64,000 bases of DNA from Streptomyces sp. F001. GTDB taxonomy: Bacteria > Actinomycetota > Actinomycetes > Streptomycetales > Streptomycetaceae. Every line of letters starts with the position of its first letter. Within the stretch, counting starts at the first letter, position 1. The notes below the pieces were generated by a model. The model was not told the DNA's origin and did no database searches. It saw only the letters and a program-made list of their open reading frames with translations. The DNA lies in the NCBI RefSeq assembly GCF_004187715.1, contig NZ_QZWF01000004.1, forward strand, positions 248,001-312,000. Reading direction: 5' to 3'. The position numbers and the translations under genes were made by a program. Of the stretch, positions 43,221 to 53,300 are shown piece by piece.

Positions 43221-46163
43221 TCATCCCGCCGCGGCGACGCCGTTGCGCCAGGTCGGGAGCAGCTCGTCGAGAAGCGCCTCGGTGCGCGGCGGCAGTCCGC
43301 GCGCCCCGCTGCGGCCGACGAGGTCGGCGGCGAGGGCCTGGAGCCGTGCGGGGTCGCCGGTGGCGTGGGTGGCACGCAGCAGTTCGTTCCACAGCCGCTC
43401 GTCCGCGGGCGCCGTCCGCAGCGCCGCGCCCAGCGCCTCGATGGCCTTCTCCGCGCGGTCCTTCTCCAGGTGGAACGCGGACAGCGCGAGCCCGATGTCC
43501 GCGACCAGCAGCGGCAGTTGGGCGTCGATGATCTCGTGGGTGAGCCAGCGGTAGCGGCCCTCGGGCCGGTCGGCCAGCAGTGGCCCGCGCACCAGCACCA
43601 GCGCGTCCGTCAGCAGCCGGCCGCGCACGGCACGGTTGTCTATGCCCTTGCCCTGCGTGGCCTCGTAGTAGAGGGACCGCAGCACGTCCAGGTCGGACAC
43701 GACAGACTTGGCGAGCGTGAGCCGCCCGGCCGCGTCGGTGCGCAGCCGGGCGCTGCCGTCGGGGTCGGTGCCGAGCCAGGCGCGCAGCCGCTCGAGGAGC
43801 GCCTCGCGTACGTCGTCGGTGACACCGCGTGGCCACAGGGCGGAGGACAGCACGCGCGGGTGGACGCCCTCGCGGTGCAGGAGCAGCAGCGAGAGCGCCT
43901 CGTGCAGCAACGCACTGCGCTCGCCGTCCGGGGTCTCCAGGCCGATGATCTCGTACGACCCCACCAGCCGCGCGTACACCGCGGGCCGCCCCTGTTCGCT
44001 GACGTCGACGAGGAACGGCGGGGTGTTGCTCGGCCCGTCGGGCCCGCGCTCGGGGTCGGCGTCGACGAACAGCTCGACGACGGCGCGCTGCTGTTCCAGG
44101 GGCAGAAGCTGGGCGTCGAGTTCGAGGCCGAGCAGCGGGGCGAGCAGCTTGCCGCTGCCGGTGATCTCCATCTCCCAGGCGGCGCCGGGCAGTTCACCGC
44201 TCTCGGTGCCGACCAGGTAGCCGATGCCGAGGCGGCTGGCGTCGGCGGCGAGTTCGGCGAGCGTGACGGCGTCCTCGGCGGACGGCTCGGCGGCGAGGAG
44301 GACGAGGTGCGGAGCCCAACGGGTGTGCTGGGCGGGCCCGGTGCGCCCGGTGAGCACGGAGTCGTGCCCGGCAGCGCCCAGCGCGCCGCGCCGCTGACGC
44401 GTCTCCGCCTCCATGGTCTCGATCAGATCGTCGATACCGTCGAGGTGGCGGAGCCGGTTGGGTGCGAGCGGCGTCAGATCCTGACCGAAGCCGACGAGGG
44501 TGATGGTCATGCGGTCCGACCAGCCGTTGGTGGCCAGTTCGGCCGCGACCGACGCGAAGACGGCGGCCCGGTCGGCCTCCCGCCCGCTCAGGGAGACGAT
44601 GCCGGGCACGGCCTCCAGGTTGAGCAGCAGACGGGAGTCGTCCATGGTGCCGAGGCTGACGAGGCCGGGGTACGGGGCGGCGGTGTCGACGTCCTCGTAC
44701 CGTTCGGCGTCGCTGCGGGCCAGCATCCAGAACGTCTGGTCCTGCCCGAGCTGCCAGGGCGCGGGCGGTTTGCCGGCGGGCTGGGCGAGTTGCAGATGCA
44801 GATCGCCGTTGCTGAGCCAGGCCGCGTACACGGTCGGCAGCGGCCGCGACTCGGCGGCGAGAGACGCGGCGAGCCCGCGCAGCGACCGGTCCAGCAGCCG
44901 TACGCCCTCGGGGTCGGCGCCCACGAGCAACGCGTCCTGCACGTCCAGCGCGTCCCCGGTCGGCGTGGGCGGCTCCATACCGCGCCGCCCGCCGACGGCC
45001 CCGAGCGCCGACTGCCACAGCGCCTGCCGACGCCGCCGCCCGAGGGCGCCGAGGAGACCGGCGGCGAGAAGGGGTGCGCCGAGGAGGGCTTCGGGGAGGC
45101 CGAAGGAGTGGCCGGACTCGGCGGCGAGGGTGGCGTGCTGCTGCGGTTGCTGATGCTGAGCAGGTTGGTCGGGAGCGGGCCGCTGCTCGGGCAGGGAGAC
45201 GTGGGAGCTTTCAGAGGCACCCCCGCCCTGCTGCCCCTGCGCGTGATCCCCGCTCTTGGCGTACTCGTTGATCTGCTGCTGCACGTCGGGCGAGACGTTC
45301 GGCGCCTCATCGGGCATCTCGACCAGCTCGCCGCCCACCGCATCGCCCGGCATCTCCATGATCCACCCGGGCCGGATGAGACTGGCCTCGGTCAGCTTGG
45401 AGCCGTCCGGCTGCACGCGGTCCTTGTTGAGCTCGAAGATCTCCTTGTACCGGCGTCCGTCACCGAGGTGCCGCTCGGCGACCTCCCAGAGGGAGTCGTG
45501 GTGACGCCCCTCGGGCGGCTGGATCCGGTAGTACTTCGTGTCGCCGCTCTGCTTGGCCGCACTGCCGTCGTCGGCGTGGGCGGCGGCGTTGGACGCCTGC
45601 TCGGCGAGGGCGGCCGTGGTGTTCGCCGCCTGCTCCTGCTGCTGGGCGAAGAGCCCCGGCGTCTGCTGCGCCGCGGCAACCGTCCCCTTCTGATTCCCCT
45701 CCATGCTCTGCCCGAGCTGCGACAGCCCGGGAGCGAAGCTGGCCGCGGTGGCACCGACCAGCAGCAGCGCGGCGACGAGCTGCCGGGCGAGCATCTGACT
45801 GGGCCCGGCCCCGGGCACCCGCCCCGGCACACCGACCCCCGACAGCGCGGCCTTCACCTCGACGAGCACACAGGCAGTGAACTGCGCCCAGGCGAGCCAG
45901 ACGATGAAGGTGAGGATGTCCAGGAACGTCTGGACGGTGACCTCCTTCTGGAGCCACTCCAGGCTCGGCGCCTCGGTCAACGGCCACCCTGCGGTCATCG
46001 CGAGCGCGACCGGCACACCCACCACGAGTCCGGCCAGGGCGATGAAGGCGAAGAACGCCTTCACAAAGTCCCCGAACGTACGCCGCCGCACCCGCACGGG
46101 CTGCGGTGTCCGGTTCCTCGGGGTCGACGGGCCCGTCGAGCTGAGAGTGCTGCGTCGCGGCAT
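43221..46163 (-). CDS. Membrane LysM - BTAD domain protein of the Tad locus
   Basis: A 980-residue protein with two N-terminal helices (about 32-58 and 80-105) and a third near 135-150, then an alanine/glutamine-rich stretch, a LysM module (YYRIQPPEGRHHDSLWEVAE... YKEIFELNKDRV, about 212-260), another hydrophobic segment (LLGAPLLAAGLLGALG near 365-380) and a large soluble part. The end, from about residue 740, has the bacterial transcriptional activator domain found in SARP regulators (YEATQGKGIDNRAVRGRLL..., TPR-like helices). No DNA-binding winged helix is obvious. It probably signals or scaffolds at the envelope; the Tad association is from the prepilin peptidase next to it. Confidence 0.78.
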   Translation of the reverse strand: MPRRSTLSSTGPSTPRNRTPQPVRVRRRTFGDFVKAFFAFIALAGLVVGVPVALAMTAGWPLTEAPSLEWLQKEVTVQTFLDILTFIVWLAWAQFTACVLVEVKAALSGVGVPGRVPGAGPSQMLARQLVAALLLVGATAASFAPGLSQLGQSMEGNQKGTVAAAQQTPGLFAQQQEQAANTTAALAEQASNAAAHADDGSAAKQSGDTKYYRIQPPEGRHHDSLWEVAERHLGDGRRYKEIFELNKDRVQPDGSKLTEASLIRPGWIMEMPGDAVGGELVEMPDEAPNVSPDVQQQINEYAKSGDHAQGQQGGGASESSHVSLPEQRPAPDQPAQHQQPQQHATLAAESGHSFGLPEALLGAPLLAAGLLGALGRRRRQALWQSALGAVGGRRGMEPPTPTGDALDVQDALLVGADPEGVRLLDRSLRGLAASLAAESRPLPTVYAAWLSNGDLHLQLAQPAGKPPAPWQLGQDQTFWMLARSDAERYEDVDTAAPYPGLVSLGTMDDSRLLLNLEAVPGIVSLSGREADRAAVFASVAAELATNGWSDRMTITLVGFGQDLTPLAPNRLRHLDGIDDLIETMEAETRQRRGALGAAGHDSVLTGRTGPAQHTRWAPHLVLLAAEPSAEDAVTLAELAADASRLGIGYLVGTESGELPGAAWEMEITGSGKLLAPLLGLELDAQLLPLEQQRAVVELFVDADPERGPDGPSNTPPFLVDVSEQGRPAVYARLVGSYEIIGLETPDGERSALLHEALSLLLLHREGVHPRVLSSALWPRGVTDDVREALLERLRAWLGTDPDGSARLRTDAAGRLTLAKSVVSDLDVLRSLYYEATQGKGIDNRAVRGRLLTDALVLVRGPLLADRPEGRYRWLTHEIIDAQLPLLVADIGLALSAFHLEKDRAEKAIEALGAALRTAPADERLWNELLRATHATGDPARLQALAADLVGRSGARGLPPRTEALLDELLPTWRNGVAAAG

Positions 46164-46429
46164 GGCGGGTGTCCTGGTCGTGTGGGGAGGGCGTTGAGTT
46201 GTGGGTCGTGGGGGTGGATCGAGCCTACAGAGATCTTAGGTACTGGCACTGACACCGTCGAAGGCCGGACAGCACCAATCCCCGCCCACCGCGGCCCGAT
46301 TCCTCACGCACTCGTACAGTAGGCCCCGAAATACCCTCGAAGTCCGCCCGGTTCACATCTCGCTGGACCCAGCCGTTCGCAACCGTCAATGCCGCCAGAA
46401 GTCCCGGCTCTCCGGCCCTCGCACCGCCT

Positions 46430-47332
46430 CTATTCCGCAGCCCGCTCGTCGACGTCCACGAACAGATCCTCCGCGTTCGTCGCGTGCACCGCCCGCTGAG
46501 CCCAGACCTCGAGCTGGTCCAGGTCGGAACACTCCTTCACCCGTTCACGGACGACGTCCGACACCGGGATGGCGCGCCAGTCGAGGATCCGGAGGACCAT
46601 GGACGCACGCTCCTGCTCGATGCCCTCTTCACGGCCCTCTTCACGCACCTTCTCGGCCACCTCGTGCCGGAAGAAGTAGTTGACCGGCATCATCAGCTCC
46701 TTCCAGATCTGCTTGGCCTGGACGTCGACCAGGCATGACTCGACGAACTGCGCGAGCATCCCCGCGCTGTGGGTGTCGGTGGTCGACAACGCTGCCGCCA
46801 GCGGTTTCAGTATGGCAGCGGCATCCGGCCCCTTGCCATGTGTCATCGCCGAGAACGCCGCGAGAAAGACGTCCCGTTTGGCCTCGGCTTCGTCCGCGAT
46901 GAGCGGCACGTTCTCCGGGCTCAGCACGAGCGGCCGTACGGTGAGCGAGTGCCAGCCGGGCAGGCCCAGGCGGATCGGCCGTGTCGCCCAACGGGCCGTG
47001 GACCTGCTCTGGGTCAGCACGATCAGCACTGGCTCCCAGCGGTACTTCGCGTACAAGTAGCTGAGGTAGTAGGCCCAGCTGCCGCGCTTGCCCTCGTCCC
47101 GTTTTCCCTGGGACTCGATGACCAGAAGATACGTCCCCTCGTCCGTCTCCGCCCGCAGCAGCGTGTCCACGCGCCGCTCGACCGGCTCGATCTCCGTCAG
47201 GTCTGCGTTCAACACCGCGAAGTCGCGTGGTTCGGGAAACGGGATGTGCAGCACGCGCTGCAGGGTACGCGTGAACCCTGCCGGGTCCTTCTGGCAGAAC
47301 TGATGCAGCGCCTCATGCGGCGATCCGACCAT
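46430..47332 (-). CDS. Rpn/PD-(D/E)XK nuclease-like protein
   Basis: A 300-residue cytoplasmic protein. RRVDTLLRAETDEGTYLLVIESQGKRD near its residues 53-79 gives the D...ESQGK pattern of PD-(D/E)XK nucleases of the Rpn/transposase-31 group (two motifs: VDTLLRAE and VIESQGK). The C-terminal helical part (EVAEKVREEGREEGIEQERA near 225-244) is the usual charged linker followed by a short domain. Rpn proteins promote RecA-independent recombination; that activity is untested here. It is a single gene at the left edge of the accessory island. Confidence 0.65.
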   Translation of the reverse strand: MVGSPHEALHQFCQKDPAGFTRTLQRVLHIPFPEPRDFAVLNADLTEIEPVERRVDTLLRAETDEGTYLLVIESQGKRDEGKRGSWAYYLSYLYAKYRWEPVLIVLTQSRSTARWATRPIRLGLPGWHSLTVRPLVLSPENVPLIADEAEAKRDVFLAAFSAMTHGKGPDAAAILKPLAAALSTTDTHSAGMLAQFVESCLVDVQAKQIWKELMMPVNYFFRHEVAEKVREEGREEGIEQERASMVLRILDWRAIPVSDVVRERVKECSDLDQLEVWAQRAVHATNAEDLFVDVDERAAE

Positions 47333-47365
47333 CAGCCCTCCTTTCCATACGACGTGATCAACGAG

Positions 47366-47782
47366 CTACGCCGCAACGAGGTCACACCACACGTACTTGC
47401 CGCGATTGCCCTCCCTGGCCAGCGGCTGCCACCCCTACAGGTCGGCGCAGGCGCGGACGAGAGCCAGCCCGCGGCCGCGCTCCGCTTCGGCGAGGGATTC
47501 CACCGGCGCCGGCGGATCAGGCGGCGCCGGATCCCCGTCCCACGCCCCGATCCGCAGCACCCCCGCCGACCAGCGCACACGCAGAGCTGCGGGCCCCTTG
47601 GTGTGCAGTACGGCGTTGGCGACCAGCTCCGTTGCCAACAACTCGGCGGTGTCCGAGAGGCGGATCAGGCCGTGCATGGTGAGGATCAGCCGGAGGGTGC
47701 GGCGACAGACGGTGACGGCACGGGGGTCGTGGGGGATGTAGAGGGTGTACTCCCAGGGGGCGGGGGCTTCGGTTTCAGGCAT
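47366..47782 (-). pseudogene. RsbW-type anti-sigma ATPase broken by an amber stop
   Basis: The frame starts at ATG 47782 (MPETEAPAPWEYTLYIPHD) and shows a HATPase_c fold: TELVANAVLHTKG (N-box) near 50-62 and AERGRGLALVRACADL near 100-115. At 47435-47437 it reads TAG; the next codons in frame are GWQPLAREGNRGKYVWCDLV and a normal TAG at 47366-47368. Relatives have tryptophan (ADLWGWQP) at the stop, so one base change removes the last 23 residues. It is divergent from an XRE gene with which such ATPases are often paired in Streptomyces. Confidence 0.8.
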
Positions 47783-47911
47783 GCGTGAACTCCTAGCGGG
47801 TGAAGGGGATTGGCCGGGCGGTGGCAGTGCCGCAGCCGTCATGGCAGGACGGAGCGGTGCGCTTCCGAGACCCCGGCGTTCCGCAGCGTGTGCATCACGT
47901 CACTGACAGTA

Positions 47912-47929
47912 GAGACCAAAATTGGTCTC
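47912..47929. promoter_or_regulatory. Palindromic operator between the ATPase and XRE genes
   Basis: GAGACCAA-AA-TTGGTCTC is a perfect 8-bp inverted repeat with a 2-bp centre, 71 bp before the XRE start. It lies between divergent genes, as expected for autoregulation by the XRE protein. Confidence 0.55.
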
Positions 47930-47999
47930 ACGCAACCTGTTGCCGTAATCTGCCCCCGAACGAGGCACCGTTCCAAGGCCGTTGAGACGAGGAGAACCC

Positions 48000-48851
48000 A
48001 TGGCACGGAGGCGGCAACCCACTGCGCGCCAGATGCGCCTCGGCGCCGAGCTGCAGAAACTGCGGGAGGCCGCAGGACTCAAGGGGCGTGAGGCCGCCGC
48101 AGCTCTGGGAACGGACTCGGCACGGTTGAGTCAGATCGAGTCCGGCGTCGTAGGCATGAGCGAGAACACCGTTCGCCGACTTGCCGCCAATTACTCCTGT
48201 ACAGACGGGGAGTTGCTCGACGCACTGGTAGCGATGGCGACCGACCGGACGCGCGGCTGGTGGGAGAAGTACCAGGGCCTGCTGCCAGTTTCGTTCCTGG
48301 ACATCGCCGAGTTGGAGCACCACGCCACGTACCGGTTCGACATCGAGTTCCTGCACGTCCCCGGCCTCTTCCAGACGGAAGAGTACGCCCGCGGCATCTT
48401 CTCGTACCGCGTCCCCGAACTCCCCGAGAACGACCTTGCCTTGCGAGTCAGCCACCGCATGGAACGCAAGGTGATTATCACGGGCCCCGAGCCCACCCTC
48501 TACGAGGCGGTGATCCACGAGGCCGCTCTGCGTATCAGAGTCGGCAACCGTGCCGACGCACAGACTCAGCTCACCCGCATCCTGGAACTCTCCGATGCCG
48601 ACCACGTCACCGTGCGCGTCATCCCCTTCGACCTGGACGACTTCGGCGGAGCCTGGAGCGGCATGACGTATGCGGGTGGCGCCGTACCCAAACTGGACAC
48701 AGCACTGCGCGACACGGCCCACGGCACGGCCTTCATCGACTCGGAGGCCCAACTCTGCGCATTTCGAACGCTCTTCCGTAAGGTGGAGGCCGTATCACTC
48801 GAACCCGCACGTTCGCGTGACTTCATCCACAGGTTGGCGAAGGAGCTGTGA
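48000..48851 (+). CDS. XRE-family regulator with DUF5753
   Basis: A 283-residue regulator. A helix-turn-helix domain occupies about 14-70 (LGAELQKLREAAGLKGREAA... TDSARLSQIESG), followed by the DUF5753 ligand or sensor domain (ELEHHATYRFDIEFLHVPGL at about 103-122). This is the type that pairs with a DUF397 partner, here encoded right after it, in Streptomyces developmental control (WhiJ/BldB-like). GAGGAG supports ATG 48000. It is likely to bind the palindrome at 47912. Confidence 0.85.
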   Translation: MARRRQPTARQMRLGAELQKLREAAGLKGREAAAALGTDSARLSQIESGVVGMSENTVRRLAANYSCTDGELLDALVAMATDRTRGWWEKYQGLLPVSFLDIAELEHHATYRFDIEFLHVPGLFQTEEYARGIFSYRVPELPENDLALRVSHRMERKVIITGPEPTLYEAVIHEAALRIRVGNRADAQTQLTRILELSDADHVTVRVIPFDLDDFGGAWSGMTYAGGAVPKLDTALRDTAHGTAFIDSEAQLCAFRTLFRKVEAVSLEPARSRDFIHRLAKEL

Positions 48852-48859
48852 GGCGAGCC

Positions 48860-49051
48860 GTGACCACACCCAACAACTGGCAGAAGTCGTCCTTCTCTGG
48901 CGGCGCCGACGGCAACAACTGCGTAGAGATCGCCGTCCTCCACCCCCGCATAGCCATCCGCGACTCAAAGAACCCCACCTACGCCACCCTCACCTTCCCC
49001 ACCGAAACCTTCACGGCGTTCCTCGCCAGCCTCAAGGCCGACGCTCGATAG
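48860..49051 (+). CDS. DUF397 partner protein
   Basis: A 63-residue protein of the DUF397 family: NNWQKSSFSGGADGNNCVE near 5-23 and IAIRDSKNP near 33-41 are the consensus. These small proteins act with the neighbouring XRE/DUF5753 regulator, probably as an antagonist. GTG 48860 has GTGAGG upstream; a GTG at 48848 overlapping the regulator stop is possible but has its ribosome site too close. Confidence 0.85.
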   Translation: MTTPNNWQKSSFSGGADGNNCVEIAVLHPRIAIRDSKNPTYATLTFPTETFTAFLASLKADAR

Positions 49052-49074
49052 GAACGTACGTACGGGGGTAGCGC

Positions 49075-49160
49075 GTGTCCCACAGGCCGACGGACCGGCA
49101 CATACTTGACCTGGGCAAGGACCCCGCCCCCTGGCGATCCCCAACACATCCGCAAGCTCG
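49075..49160 (+). pseudogene. Decayed start of an RHS/WXG-type toxin gene
   Basis: A GTG with GGGGG upstream begins VSHRPTDRHILDLGKDPAP. Skipping one C in the CCCCC run at 49127-49131 gives DPAPGDPQHIRKLA, matching the start of the large toxin gene here (DLDKDPTPGDPQRVRSLA). Similarity then ends. So it is a frameshifted, truncated toxin N-terminus directly before an immunity-like gene. Confidence 0.65.
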
Positions 49161-49175
49161 CCGGGAGCCGAGCGC

Positions 49176-49559
49176 ATGGAGCGTGGCTACGCCGAGGGAG
49201 ACTGGGTCGAAACGGATGCACGGCTGGTCATCCGGAAGTCCGGCCTGGATCCCGATCTCCCGGCGGAGACAATCCCAGTGGTGCCCTCCGCACTGAACCC
49301 CGAAGAAGGCGTCTGGTCGCTGACCGTGCACGCCGGACTGCCGGAAGGTACGAACGGGCAGCTCCGCCAACTGCTGGAAGCTATCGAACCCTTCAGCGCC
49401 CGCCTCACCGACCTGGGCGACCGGGGATACGAGATGTCGATCCGGGTTTCCGGATTCGTCGGCCGGGGCAGCGCATTCACCCTGCCCCAGGACGTCGTTG
49501 CACGGCTCGCGGCGCTGAACATTCCCCTAACCGTTTCACCCAGCACCAGCGATCGATAG
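49176..49559 (+). CDS. DUF4279 immunity-like protein
   Basis: A 127-residue protein of the DUF4279 group: DARLVIRKSGLDPDLPAETI near 14-33, EGVWSLTVH near 45-53 and RGSAFTLPQDVVARLAALNI near 97-116 are typical. Members are often found beside polymorphic toxins as immunity proteins. The ATG follows GGGAG by 8 bp. The toxin it may have countered is only a remnant upstream. Confidence 0.7.
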   Translation: MERGYAEGDWVETDARLVIRKSGLDPDLPAETIPVVPSALNPEEGVWSLTVHAGLPEGTNGQLRQLLEAIEPFSARLTDLGDRGYEMSIRVSGFVGRGSAFTLPQDVVARLAALNIPLTVSPSTSDR

Positions 49560-49979
49560 CGAGAATCATGACAGCCTCGGACCGCTCGCAGGAATCTCCG
49601 GCAGCCACCCTTCTCATCACGGGAAAGAGCCTGACTCTCGGGGATCTCAAGCCTGTGCTGGGAATTTCTCCGTCGTTCTCCGAGGAGCTTTACGTGCCGG
49701 CCTTGGCAGTGGTGTCGTACGCGCGCATCCACGTTATGCAGACCTGCCGCCCGCGAGCTGTCCGGCATTGCGCCGCACCGGGTGGTGGCCGGACCTCTCA
49801 TCAACGTCTCCGACGGCACCTCCCAGGCCCGGTGACACGCCCCCCAGGTCATCCGATCGACAGGGGACAACAGTCATGCCGGGCCCGGAGGCCAGCGGCC
49901 CTCTTGCAGGACCGCGAAGAAGATAACGGGGGAAATGCTCGGCCAGGTTCGGCGTCGAGGGCCGGACGTGTGGGCACGC
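49560..49979. other. 420-bp region without a supported gene
   Basis: An ATG at 49568 opens a frame (MTASDRSQESPAAT, then LTLGDLKPVLG) and another frame ends in ELSGIAPHRVVAGPLINVSD. Neither has a partner domain I can name. They look like fragments of decayed genes. Confidence 0.4.
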
Positions 49980-50309
49980 TCAGCCAAGTGTCCAGGCAGG
50001 CGAGTCCTTCGCAGGGGCGGGGCGGATCTCAAGGGTGGAGAGGTCGAAGTCCTCGTCATCCTCCTCGTCGCCCGTCGGCAGGCGGCCGGCGGCGTCCGGG
50101 TAGTAGTACAGGCCGTAGGCCCAGTACTCCGGGAACTCGTGGCACATGAGATCGGGATAGGCAGAGATCTCGGCGTTCTGATACCGCTCGTTGATTCTCG
50201 CCACAGCCTCGGCCCGGGAGATTCCGAATCGCGACACCATCTCTTCCGATATGTCGCGGAAATATTCCAGCATGCCCTCGTCGAGGCGCATAAGGAATTC
50301 TTCAGTCAT
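49980..50309 (-). CDS. Probable immunity protein for the RHS toxin
   Basis: A 109-residue acidic protein (MTEEFLMRLDEGMLEYFRDI...) with a helical first half, a conserved CHEFPEYWAYGLYYYPD near 56-72, and an acidic run (EEDDEDFD). No domain name is recognised. ATG 50309 overlaps the toxin stop as ATGA, so it is translated with the toxin, which is the usual arrangement for a cognate immunity gene. The assignment is from position, not from sequence. Confidence 0.65.
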   Translation of the reverse strand: MTEEFLMRLDEGMLEYFRDISEEMVSRFGISRAEAVARINERYQNAEISAYPDLMCHEFPEYWAYGLYYYPDAAGRLPTGDEEDDEDFDLSTLEIRPAPAKDSPAWTLG

Positions 50310-53300
50310 GATGTCGGAGGCCCTACTCGTCGGTGAATTGAATTGGTGAAAAGTTCGGCTGCCCGCTCGCCGAAGATGGCGATCTGGTGACCTTCGAGAA
50401 CCGGAGGTTTCCCTTCCCTCAGGAAGCCCCTGAGGTTGAGCAGCATCGGTCCCTCCACCAGTTCGTAGTTGTGCATCGCTCCCCCGTTGCGATGGTGCCG
50501 GATGAAATCGGCCACCTCATCGCCCGGGCCATTGAATATCTTGCTGCTCAGGTTGTCCAACTCCGCCTTGGGAACCTTGAAGTGGATGACGGCCGGCACA
50601 CCACCGTTCCGCTCTGCCAGCTTCTTCGCCCAGTCCAGAGCCTGCCGTGGGTCATTCGTGACATAGAAACCGCCCCGGCCGAAGTCCATCTTCCGGGTCG
50701 ACGCGTGGATGTCGAGCCCATTCGCCATGATGTTGTCGGCATGGTGACCGAGCGTGCCGTGGTAGAGGTCCACCATGCACGGCGCCTTGAGCCCGAGTGG
50801 GTCCTTCCACTGCAGCGGGTTCGTCACATACGCGTGGTGGTTCGGCGCCGGGGTCCGTCCCAGTGGGTCCGGGCTGAGATAGCGGGCCGTACCGGGCTCG
50901 TAGTAGCGGTGATGGTTGTAATGCAGCCCGGTTTCCGCGTCGAAGTACTGGCCGGGAAACCGGAGTGGGCAGTCGACCCGATCGTCACCGGGCGGTCCGA
51001 CGGGAACGCCCCAGAGCGTCGACGACCGCGTCCAGGCGATGTTCCCGTCGGCGTCCACCAGTTCCGTCGGTGTGCCCAGGAGGTCGGTGACGATCGCGTA
51101 GAAGCGCTCGTCGATCTCGTCCTGCGGGGTGTCCGGCCCGACCGGGCCGGTCCCGCGTACGCGCTGGCCGACGGGGGTCGGGCCGTCGATCCAGTCCCAC
51201 GACGTGCTGATGGTTCCGTCGGTCTGTTCGGCGAGCTGGTCGCAGTCCCAGAAGAAGGAGACCTGCTCGACGACGGTCGTACCGTCGGCGGCGAGCAGCT
51301 GCTTGGCCACACGTCTGCCGAGGGGGTCGTAGAGGTAGTACCAGTGTCGGCCGTCCGGCGTCAGTACATCGGTGAGCTGGTCCTCGGCGTTCCAGGCGTA
51401 GCGCCACTCACGCCTTCCGCCGGACAGCAGCTTGGTGATCCGCTGGACGACTCGTCCCTGGCTGTCGTGCCGGTAGTGGGTGCGACCCGCCCGCTTGATG
51501 AGAGTGCCTGCGTAGGCGCGGTCACCGGTCTCCTCGTCGCCCACGGGAGCCGAGGTGCTGAAGGCGGTGAGGTTGCCGAGGGCGTCGTACTGATAGGCCT
51601 CGTCCCAGCCGGCACCGCCCCGCGCGACCGTGACGCGTCCGGCGGGGTCGAGCACGAAGGCACGCTCACCGTGACGGGAGTCCGTCACCGAGGTGAGGAG
51701 ACCGTCGGCCCGGTGCTGGAAGACACGCTGCCCGGCGGTGCCGGCGCCCGTCTCGAACGCCTGCGTGGTCGACAGCCGCTCCGTGTCCCACTCATGGGTC
51801 AGTCGTAGGGCATCGCCGAGCACACGCTCGATCTCGCGGCCCGCGATGTCGTACTGGAAGGTGATGTCGTACTGCCCGGCCTTCTGCACCAGGGCGCGGC
51901 GCTCCTGCTCGTACTCCCACCGGGTGATCGCGCCGCTCGGCGTTCTGCGCGCGGTGCGGCGCCCGGTGATGTCGTACTCGGACCGCACCTCCTGACCATT
52001 CCACGACTCCGCGAGCAGCCGACCCGTCGCATCGTGCTCCCGGCTGAGTGCGACGTCCCCGTTGCTCGCCCGGACGAGCCTGCCGAGCAGGTCGTATTCG
52101 TACGTCGTGGTGGTGGCTTCGGTTTCCATGGCGACGACGTTGCCGAGGGCGTCGTGGCGGAACCTCGTGGTCTCACCGGCCCCGTTGGTCCGTTCGGCCA
52201 GCTGGCCCGCCGCGTCGTAGCGGTAGGTCAGCGTGCGGCCGTTGAAGTCCGTCTCGGAGACGATCCGTCCAACACCGTCGTATGTGTAACTCCAGGTCAG
52301 TCCCGCGCCATTGGTGACGCTCCGCAGCCTCAGCTCGGTGTCGTACTCGAAGCGCTCAAGAGTCCCGTCCTCGTTCTCCCGCAGGGTGCAGAGATCGAAG
52401 TGGGTGTTTTCGTATGTGGTGCGGCGGCCGTTCGAGGAGCGGTATTCCAGTGGGTTGCCCTCGGCGTCGTAGGACCAGTGCTCGACGGTCCCGTTGGGCA
52501 GGCGCCGCCACGAGATCTGGCCCTCGAGGGTCCAGGCGACGTGCGTGACCTGCCCCAAGGCGTCGGTGAGCTCGGTGATGCGGCCGAAGGGGTCCCGTGC
52601 GAAGGAGTTTGCCGCTCCCAGCGCGTCCGTCGTGCCGATGACCAGGCCGGCGGTGTCGTTGACGACGGCCTGCCGGCGGTTGCCGAGGGCGTCGGTGATG
52701 CCGGTGAGCCCGCCTCGTTCGTCAAAGGTGAAGGACGTGGTGGCGCCGAGTGGGTCGACGACGGCGATCCGGTTGCCCCGGTCGTCGTAGACCGACTCCC
52801 AGGTGCTGCCGTCCGGTTGGATCGCCTTTGTGACCTGCCCGAACGTGTCGTACTCCCTGCGTATGACGCCGCCGTCGGGGCGGGTGACCTCTGTGATGTT
52901 GCCTTCGGTGTCGTGGCGGAAGTGTGTGGTGCGGCCGAGCGGATCGGTCAGCGACGCCAGGCGGCCCTGCTCGTCCCAGCTGCGGACGGTGGTCTGCCCA
53001 ACGGCGTCGGTTTCGCGAACCGGGCGGTGGTCCTCGTTGAACGTGTACGTGATCGCGTGGCCGAGGGAGTCCGTCGCGACGGTGGTGCGTGTGTCGTCGT
53101 CGTAGGTGTAGACGTAGGCGAGGACGCCGCTGTCTCCGCCCGTACGGACGCAGCGGCCGATGCCGTCGTACTCGTAGCGGTACCAGTTCCCGTATCTGCT
53201 CTGCCAGCCGGTGACACGCTGCTGTTCGTCGTAGTCGTACTGCTGGGGAATGGACGACGAGTCGACGACACCAGTGAGGCGGCCGAGCGCGTCGTACTCG

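Noticed and set aside
43005..46322. A 1105-residue plus-strand frame
   Set aside because: Antisense to the LysM/BTAD gene; no recognisable domain.
49568..49700. Weak resemblance of LTLGDLKPVLG to the start of aromatic ammonia-lyases
   Set aside because: Only about ten residues resemble it and the downstream MIO motif is missing, so it was not called.
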